NCBI GenBank assembly: GCA_016946835.1
Contig: JACVTC010000140.1
Span: 107,501 to 169,500, forward strand
Source: Neocallimastix lanati (nom. inval.)
Taxonomy: Eukaryota > Neocallimastigomycota > Neocallimastigomycetes > Neocallimastigales > Neocallimastigaceae
Direction of reading: 5' to 3'
Length of the DNA: 62,000 nucleotides
Of the stretch, positions 51,366 to 62,000 are shown in pieces. The translations under genes were made by a program, and so were the position numbers. The notes beneath the pieces were generated by a model, which saw only the letters and a list, made by a program, of their open reading frames with translations, was not told the origin of the DNA and made no database searches. Numbering within the stretch: position 1 is the first letter of the stretch; each line of letters starts with the position of its first letter.

Positions 51366-52734
51366 ATGTCTGCCGAACAACAACCAGCTAAAGCTGTCGA
51401 TGCCGTTTTCGTCGAATCTGTAAAGCTACCAGAAGATACTCCTATTTGTAAGGGTTACGATTTCGACAATGGAATAAATTATGAGGAACTTTTCAAATCA
51501 TACATTACCATGGGTTTCCAAGCAACTAACATTGGTCGTGCTATTGAACAAATTAACATGATGGTAAGCATTGTTAAAGATATTATATAATATTAATAAT
51601 AAATGTGATTTATTTATTTTTGTTCTTTAAATAGTATTATATATGAAGTAATGTACATATATAATAAAAATAAATAAATATAATATTTTTATTTTATTAT
51701 ATTTTATTTTATTTTATTATATTTTATTTTATTTTATTTTATTTTATTTTATTTTATTTTATTCAATCTGTACTTTATATTTAATATTCTACTATTTATT
51801 TTATTTTATTTTATTTTATTTTATTTTATTTTATTTTATTTTATTTTATTTTTTTTTTTTTTTATGTTTTATTAAAAAATGAAATATAAATTATATTAAT
51901 AATTTTTGTAATTTATAAATTTAAATTCTATAAAATTTATCAAATAGTTAAATTGGAGACTTTCTCAAGAACCAATTGAAGAAGATGAAACTGATGAGTA
52001 CAAAGACCCAGAAGTTAGAAAAAACACTAAATGTACTATTTTCTTAGGTTACACTTCTAACTTAATTTCTTCCGGTTTAAGAGAAGTTTTCCATTTCCTT
52101 GTTAAGCACAATATGGTATTTATTTAATATAAAAAAATCTTTTTTTATATTAATTAGATGTATATATATATGTAATTTACAAATAGTTAATGAATTGGTT
52201 TATATAAAACTAATTATATATATTTATAATATAAATTTATAACCTTTTATGATATAATAGGTTAGTTGTATTGTTACTACTGCTGGTGGTGTTGAAGAAG
52301 ATTTTATTAAGTGTTTAGGTCCTACTTATATGGGTGAATTTAGTTACAAAGGTGAAGCTTTAAGAAAGAAGGGTTTAAACAGAATTGGTAATTTATTAGT
52401 TCCAAATGATAATTATTGTAAATTTGAAGATTGGATTATGCCAATTTTAGATGAAATGTTAAAAGAACAAAAGGAAAATGTAAGTAAATTATACTTTTTA
52501 TTTTTTTCTTAATTTATATATATAAGTATATAAAATGAAAATTTGTAAAAAAAAAAAAAAGTTAATTATTTTAAATAAAAAATTTAAATAAATATTTTAT
52601 TTGATTTTTATAGAATGTAATTTGGTCACCATCTAAATTTATTCACAGACTTGGTAAAGAAATTAATAATGAAGATTCTGTATATTACTGGGCCTATAAG
52701 GTGTATATCAATATTATTATTTTTTGAAAATATT

Positions 52735-52771
<37 letters not shown>

Positions 52772-53433
52772 GTAATTAAATAATTGAATAATTAAATATT
52801 TTAAAATTAAAAAAAAAAAAAAAATTAGAACAATATTCCAGTTTTTTGTCCAGCTGTTACTGATGGATCTTTAGGTGATATGATCTTTTTCCATTCTTAC
52901 AGTAATCCAGGTTTAATTATGGATATTGCTCAAGATATTAGAAAGATTAATAGTATGGCTGTTCATGCTAAGAAATCAGGTATCATTATTCTTGGTGGTG
53001 GTGTTATTAAGCATCACATTGCTAATGCTAATTTAATGGTAAATTTTGTTTTTTAATAATTTACAATGAATAAATAGAAAAATTTATATCAGTATATTTA
53101 TTTATAAATTTATGTATATAAATTATATTTAAAAATAATAATAATATTATAATATATTATATTAAATATCATATATCATATATATAAAATTATTAGCGTA
53201 ATGGTGCTGATTACTCTGTTTATATTAACACAGCCAATGAATTTGATGGTAGTGATGCTGGTGCTTCCCCAGATGAAGCTGTTTCTTGGGGTAAGATTCG
53301 TTTAACTGCACATCCAGTTAAAGTTTTCTGTGAAGCTACTACTGTATTCCCAATCATTGTAGCACAAACATTTGCCAAATATTATTATGAACACAAGGAA
53401 GAATTTGATAAAGAAGAACAAAAGAAGAATTAG
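51366..53433 (+). CDS. Deoxyhypusine synthase, 372 aa
   Basis: Transfers the aminobutyl group of spermidine to one lysine of eIF5A, the first step of hypusine formation; cytosolic tetramer, NAD-dependent. Six exons join in phase: 51366-51563, 51948-52115, 52261-52479, 52614-52700, 52829-53038 and 53197-53433. They give a length typical of the family. Motifs: [51 protein letters not shown] (NAD binding), [19 protein letters not shown], and [16 protein letters not shown]. The catalytic [20 protein letters not shown] is followed by [20 protein letters not shown]. The active-site lysine lies in SWGKIR (about K327, equivalent to human K329). Intron 1 contains a (TTTTA)n array. Confidence 0.97.
51691..51852. 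repeat. (TTTTA)n array in DHS intron 1
   Basis: Two blocks of TTTTA pentamer units (about 51691-51762 and 51795-51850), split by a short non-repeat segment. The array is intronic. Confidence 0.88.
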
Positions 53434-53940
53434 ATGCCTTTTTTTTTATTTTTTTTTTTTCTTAAATTTTATTAATAAATATTAGTATTTTTTTTTTTTT
53501 AAAAAAAAAAAAGAAAAGAAAAGAAAACTGAATTTTATTTATTAAAATGATAAAGCTTAACTAGATATTTATTTATTATTCAAATAGATTATTCAAAATT
53601 ATATTTATTATCATTAGTCTCATATCGTTGTAAATCAAATTACAAATAAATCTAATTTAATAAAATTATTTTTTATATATTTTTTTTTAAAAAAAAAGAC
53701 ATTAAAATAATATATAATCATATTTTAATAACATATATATAGAAATATTTTAAGTTTTCAAAAAAGTTGGTAATTTTTTTTATTATAAATGTATTTTATT
53801 TATTTAATTAATAATTTATTAATTTAGTTATTTATTTTTAATAATCAAAATTTATGTTTAAATTCAAAATTTATATATATAATTATATATATATATTATA
53901 AGCATTTGTTTTTAAAAATTATTATATTTACAAAATTTAA

Positions 53941-54016
<76 letters not shown>

Positions 54017-54039
54017 AAAAATTATAAATAAAATGATAA

Positions 54040-54114
<75 letters not shown>

Positions 54115-54162
54115 TATTATTATAATTTTAATGATATAATATTTTTTTTTTTTTTTTTTTAA

Positions 54163-54204
<42 letters not shown>

Positions 54205-54264
54205 AAAATATTATTATATCTTTAAAATTATAATAATTTAAGTATAAATTTCTATAAGTTTTTT

Positions 54265-54296
<32 letters not shown>

Positions 54297-54448
54297 TTTT
54301 TTTAATAATTCTCATCTTAATGTGTAATATTATTATATATAAATTATTTAGTATATATATGTATTATAATATATCCTGTATAAATAAAAAATAAAAAATA
54401 AACAAAAAAAAAAAAAAAATTGTTATAATTATTTATATAACTATTTTC
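53434..54448. other. Convergent spacer, simple-sequence rich
   Basis: Between the 3' ends of the deoxyhypusine synthase and FtsX-like genes. It holds an (ATT)n array (53941-54010) followed by an unusual series of T run, (AAT)n, T run, (AAT)n, T run between 54040 and 54303. No gene. Confidence 0.65.
53941..54303. repeat. Composite (ATT)n / T-run / (AAT)n cluster
   Basis: About 23 ATT units, then two similar cassettes: a T run, an (AAT)n run of about 10-13 units, an A run, then ATATTATTATA. They are near 54042-54125 and 54142-54225, with a long T run at 54259-54303 after them. The cassettes look like a duplicated block. Confidence 0.8.
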
Positions 54449-54842
54449 CTATTCCTTAAGTAATTTAATAATTTTGTTTTGTTTGGATAATGATAGCAAT
54501 GGTCCAATGGTAGCTAAGATGGATGATACGATACAACAGCCTAAAACTACTAGTACTAAAATGTATGGGAATGAAAATTGTAATGGTATTTGAATGAATT
54601 CTGTTCTTTGTTTCATTATAGTAACACCCAAGATATAGCCAACAATTATCTATATAAAAACGAATAAACAAACAAACAAAATATATATATATATATATGT
54701 AATAATTATTATATTAATATTATATTAGTAATTAATATATATATATATAATTGTAAAATTTTGAATAAATAAATTATTAATTTTTTTTTTTTTTTTTTTT
54801 TTTAATTTTATTTTATTTTGTTTTTATTTTGTAATCTAAACA

Positions 54843-54898
<56 letters not shown>

Positions 54899-55873
54899 CT
54901 TACACCAAGGATACCTGCACTCATTAATATTGTAAAACCTTCATATATATATATTTTTATAAGACTAAATCGATTTAAACCTAATGATCTTAATATACCA
55001 ATTTCTTGTTTTTGTTCCATTATATTCATATACATAATATTACTTAAACTAAAGAATGCAATTAACGAAAAAGCAACTGTAATTGCACTGAAGGCATAAT
55101 TAAGAATGGTACGAACATCTTGAGTAAATTCTAATTCTGAATCTAAAGTATCTACATTAACTTTCATATTAAATATGGTTAAAAGTTGAGATTTCACCAT
55201 TTTCTTTGTTGTAGTGGTAGCATTAGGATAGAAAGAAATAAGCATACAATGAATAGGTACATCCTTTATTGAAGTAAAATATTCTCTTCCTAATTCATAC
55301 ATAGCTGGAAATGAAACTAAACTTGTTAATCCACTTTCCATGACTTTTGACATTTTTGAAAGTGGGGCACTATCAATGTATGATAGTGGCTTGATTTCTT
55401 TCCAATAGAATAAATCAGAATTATATATTTTTAAGACTAATTTATCGTTTATGTTACCTTCCATTACAAATTCATCTTTATAAGCAATTGGGAAAATCAT
55501 ACGATCTTCCCCTTCATAAGAATAAAGTTGTTCAGTTTGAATGGAGGACATTTCATTTTCTAATTCACTAATGGTAAAATGAAATTTCGTTTTCCCTAAA
55601 TTTGGTTCTACAACATCAAATAAATTTGAACTGATGGCTCGTATTGAAGTTCGGTATGGATCCACACGTCCAGTATTGGAAATTTTTACATTAGTAACAT
55701 TTTTTATTCTATATTCAAAACTTTCCGAAAGATATGCCCAATCTCTCACTTCTTGAATTTGTGAAAGATAATCTTCCGCGTTCTTTAACAATGGCCAAAA
55801 ATTACCTGAATTAAATGCATATCTCATATTTACTCGAACATCTGCACCAATTCCTACTCTTGCACTATATATA

Positions 55874-55904
<31 letters not shown>

Positions 55905-56954
55905 GAATTTTAAATTAGTATATTTTTATAATTTTAACTACATAAAAAATAAACAATAATTAAAAATAAAAAAATAAAAAAATAAAAAAAATAAAAAGAA
56001 TTAAAAAAAATAAAAAAATAAAATAAAATAAAATAAAATTAAAAAAAAAATTAATTTATTTATAATTTTTTTTTTATTTTAACCGTAAAAATTAATAACA
56101 TACTTGTATTCCATTGTATTTAATTCAACATCTGAAACCGATTGTAAAAATATGATACAAGTTATACTCATTGCAAACATTATTGCTGTTTTTTTGTTTT
56201 TAAGTTTATGACTAAGTAAATTTTTCCTTGTAATAATATTAATACCTTTCTTTTCCCAAAAGAATATAAAAAATACAATAAAGAGTACTATCTGTTCTAT
56301 CATAGGTTGCAGATTCATTGAAAGCATGATCATTCCAAAAAGCATACATAACAATACTGCAAACAAAATAGATAAAATATTTGCAATATTCATACTAATT
56401 AAGGCAGCTGGTAAAAAATAACATAATAATCCACCAATAAGTGAAAAGGAACCACCAATGGCAATTAATGTCTTATTAGCATTAATAACTTTATACAGTT
56501 TGCTCTCAATAGTAATAACATATCCTGAAAGTTTATTATGACGTCGATCTAAAGAATCTCTAATATTTGAGGAAAGCGCCTTTTTTATTGGGAAATAGGA
56601 GGCAATGATTGGAACCACTAAACCTAAACCAACACCAAAAACAACAGCTTTAAATGTTAATATAGGTGTAATTGAATGTTTTAATATTTCTTCAATCATT
56701 GATTGAAAATACAATATTAAAATTTGTGCTGTCAAAAAGGCTAATACTGTTCCAGGAAGACTATACGATAAGCCATGAACCTTAAATAAATAAATTAATA
56801 GTAAACAAATAAATAAGTAAATAAATAAAAAATAAATAAATAAATAAATATTTATTTATTTATTAATCATTCATTTATTTAAATATTTAAAAAATTGACC
56901 TCTTTTTTTTTAAAGATAATATTTAATTAAAAATATATCTATATCTATATATAG

Positions 56955-57001
<47 letters not shown>

Positions 57002-58410
57002 TGTATTAAATTTACCAGTATCATAAATATCATATTTTTTCTTTTCATTCCAACCATTCTTTGAATACCTAATTGATGAGTTTTAGATTCAACGGACACC
57101 ATCATCAAACAGTTAATTAAAAATACCGATAATAATAATAATAACAATACAATAATAGTAAATGTTAAATTTAAAAATGAAGACATGGTTGAATTAGTTT
57201 GAAATTCTTTTAATACATCCAATGATGTGTAGATTTCATGAAAACCTAAATACCAAGCGATCTTTGAACTCCACTGAATCACACTTTTTGCTATAGTATC
57301 AAAAGATTGACCTAAATACCATGAACTTCGAGGTCCAGGTAAATTAAAAATAATCTGATTAACATCCTCATAATACTTTTTGTCATTTTGTACTTTATAG
57401 AGAAGAGGGCTAACATGAATTTCTGCATAAGAAATTTCATTGTTTTCTATACGCATATTTGATAAATGTTGAAATATTTCTGTTACATCTTCAAAAAATG
57501 TGGTCATTTCAATAATTACTATATATTGATTACTAACTGTTCCCAATTTACATGATATTTGACCTATTGAAAAAATGTCTTCCACTGTATATGGAATAGA
57601 ATACATCATAGCATCAATATTGGCTTGAATATTCGTTAGCATTTCATTAAATACTGTAGTATACATCTCTCTCGTACTAAATGATACAACAATAGTATCA
57701 TTAACTTTTACATGAAGATCATCTGCTAATACATTACTAATAAGAATTTTACCTTTAGACGGATATCTGTGATTCCAATTTTTACATATTTCTAACTTTT
57801 TCTCACGTTTCATATCCATTAAATACGCATTGGCTTGATGATTATACGCACAATCTTCTAATAAATAATTACGAGTTTGATACCATTTTCTATGGCTATT
57901 TGTTATATAATCATACATATCATCGACTGATGCGTTATATGATTTGCAACTTCTTAAATTATGAGCATAGACATTCCTATCTTTCCACCGAGGAGTATGT
58001 AATTGATAATCATTGGGTAAGTGTTCTTTTATAATATTTGACATTTTTGTATAATTCATTGGAGCGTTAAATGGAAGCTGAACAGTCATATCAATTTCAC
58101 CTGAATTTTGTTCACTCAACATTAAAAATATAATAGGTGAAAAGTTTAAACACATAATTAAAAGAACAACAATTAATACCACCACGTAGATAGACAGACA
58201 TCCTATGATGAAATGGCCTATCTTTTTCTTATGATCTCTTATACTTAGTTTTGTATATAAAGACACATATCCCATAAATATATTTAGCTTTTTTATTATG
58301 CCATTTTTTTCTTTGGTATTTTTCTTTTCATTTTTCTTTTGAATTTTCGTACTTTTCTCATTAATCAAATTAGTATCATTTATATTTTTATTCTTTTCTG
58401 TGTTTTCCAT
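54449..58410 (-). CDS. FtsX-like permease (MacB/FtsX family), about 1077 aa
   Basis: The protein has the layout of a fused two-module FtsX/MacB-type transporter permease. Four exons join in phase: 58410-57016, 56780-56104, 55864-54904 and 54649-54449. A Lys/Asn-rich cytoplasmic N-terminus (about 60 residues) leads to a membrane span, IGCLSIYVVVLIVVLLIM. A large soluble ectodomain follows (residues about 95-400). A three-span FtsX core comes next: FLNLTFTIIVLLLLLLSVF then LGIQRMVGMKRKNMIF. A second set of spans (GVGLGLVVPIIASYFPIKKA, LLCYFLPAALISMNI, LSILFAVLLCMLFGMIM) and a second ectodomain of about 240 residues precede another core. That core has FSLSNIMYMNIMEQKQEIGI, LRSLGLNRFSLIKIYIYEGF and two closing spans. 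The Q-x-x-E-I-G-I-L-R-S-L-G motif is diagnostic of FtsX. No ATPase partner is in the window. Substrate unknown; plasma or vacuolar membrane location is inference. Confidence 0.87.
54845..54891. repeat. (AAT)n microsatellite in FtsX-like gene intron 3
   Basis: About 15 units, beginning near the donor site on the coding strand (54903). The intron also has a T run at 54781-54803. Confidence 0.88.
56957..57001. repeat. (AAT)n microsatellite in FtsX-like gene intron 1
   Basis: About 14 units, 10-20 nt inside the donor of intron 1. On the coding strand it reads ATT and produces a false Ile-rich extension of the exon. Confidence 0.88.
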
Positions 58411-58913
58411 GAATTTTCTAAATTTTTATTTTTATTATTTCTTTCCTTTTATTATTATTATTATATTATTATTAATATTATTTTATATTTTATTATTAAT
58501 TTTTGACTGTGAATTTTTATATTTATTAATAAAATGATATATATAACAATATATAATTATTAATATTATATTCACTCAATTCATAATATTAGCATTTATT
58601 TATAATTATGAATTGAATTCATATGAAATTATATAAAATATCTATATATAAACTTTTTGTTGCTTTTATTTTAAAATAAAACAATAAAATATTTTCTTTC
58701 ACTATTTCTCAAATATACCAATAATAATAATATTTATATTCCAACTATATTTAAATATATTCACTTTTAAAATATATAATATACAATAATAATACTATAT
58801 AATATGTTAAAAAAATAAAAGTAAAATTGAATTTTAGAATAAAGAATCTCTTATTCAAACAAATATACTTACCTCAAAAAATAGTTGTATCAATAAAATA
58901 TATTTTCTAAATT

Positions 58914-58945
<32 letters not shown>

Positions 58946-59504
58946 CAATTCATAACAATTACTTTTTTAATACTTTTATCTTTTACATTAATCATTTACC
59001 ATTATTATTTTTTTTTTTTTTTTTTTTTTTAGGTTTATATATTTTTTTATTTTCATTTATTTATTTTAATTGAATTACATATAATTATTTATATATATTA
59101 TCAATATATATATTTTTAATTAAATTTTATAAATTATTTACAATTTAAATTTTATTATTAAAAAAAAATTAAATTTTAATTATAAAATTTATAAATTTTA
59201 TATTATATTGTTTTCTTACTCCGAATCTTTTTTTTTTTTTTTATTAAAAATATTTATATTAATTTAAAAATGAAACAAAATAATATCTAATTTTTTTTTT
59301 TTTTTTTTTAAAGATGTTTTTTTTAATCTAATTATTATGCATAGGAATTATTACTATTTCATTTTAAATTTTTTACTTTATATAAAAAGATTAAAAATAA
59401 AATTATATATATATATTTAATAATTATTACAAGTATAATAGATTCAATTATTCAATTTTCAACAAAACAAAACAAAAAAAACTAAAAAAAAAAAAAAAAA
59501 AGTC
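58411..59504. other. Spacer upstream of the FtsX-like gene
   Basis: A/T sequence with T runs at 58917-58945, 59008-59030 and 59281-59309. It contains the FtsX-like promoter and the 3' end of the ASH-domain gene. No other feature seen. Confidence 0.6.

Positions 59505-62000
<2,496 letters not shown>

Overview
The window is nuclear DNA of a eukaryote with an extreme A/T bias. It has long A and T runs, (AAT)n and (AAAT)n arrays, poly-Asn protein tracts, and many short introns with GTAAGT/GTAAAT-like donors and AG acceptors. The gene content points to a fungus with motile flagellated cells: an Svf1-family protein and a Thi80-type thiamin pyrophosphokinase sit beside a PIERCE-type microtubule inner protein and an ASH/MSP-domain protein of axonemal type. 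Base composition plus flagella best fits an anaerobic gut fungus (Neocallimastigomycota). That is inference; Dictyostelium has similar composition but no cilia.

Layout, left to right: thiamin pyrophosphokinase (+, 604-2181); splicing factor SLU7 (-, 2870-6068); ARV1 (-, 6679-8146); SWT1-type PIN-domain ribonuclease (-, 9473-13254); small PIERCE-like ciliary gene (+, 14098-14521); mitochondrial-type GrpE (-, 16160-17220); a large Diaphanous/FMNL-type formin (-, 19696-26633); an unrecognised single-exon gene (+, 31561-32214); Svf1-like gene with a 7-nt first coding segment and a 19-nt microexon (+, 35128-37283); decayed LINE relics (about 37700-40170); Trm9-type tRNA methyltransferase (-, 40997-43065); MATH-BTB protein (+, 47935-49779); deoxyhypusine synthase (+, 51366-53433); FtsX-like permease (-, 54449-58410); and the 3' part of an ASH-domain flagellar protein that runs off the right edge (-, 59505-62000).

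Most genes were rebuilt by joining exons across introns. For thiamin pyrophosphokinase, PIERCE, GrpE, formin, Svf1, Trm9, MATH-BTB, deoxyhypusine synthase and the FtsX protein, the chosen splice sites keep reading phase throughout and give family-typical lengths. Exon limits in the 3' part of SWT1 and in parts of SLU7 and ARV1 are less certain. Genes are separated by gaps of 0.4-5 kb made of A/T runs, microsatellites and small tandem duplications, in which I see no gene, tRNA or rRNA.

The genes are mostly unrelated housekeeping functions: mRNA splicing and quality control, tRNA wobble modification, eIF5A hypusination, cofactor synthesis, organelle chaperone, lipid homeostasis, actin assembly, ubiquitin adaptor. 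I see no operon-like system. The least ordinary items are the eukaryotic FtsX-type permease, the internally duplicated exon in SWT1, the His-rich repeats and FH2 insertion in the formin, the microexon Svf1 gene, and the 7-bp satellite at 44331-44653.
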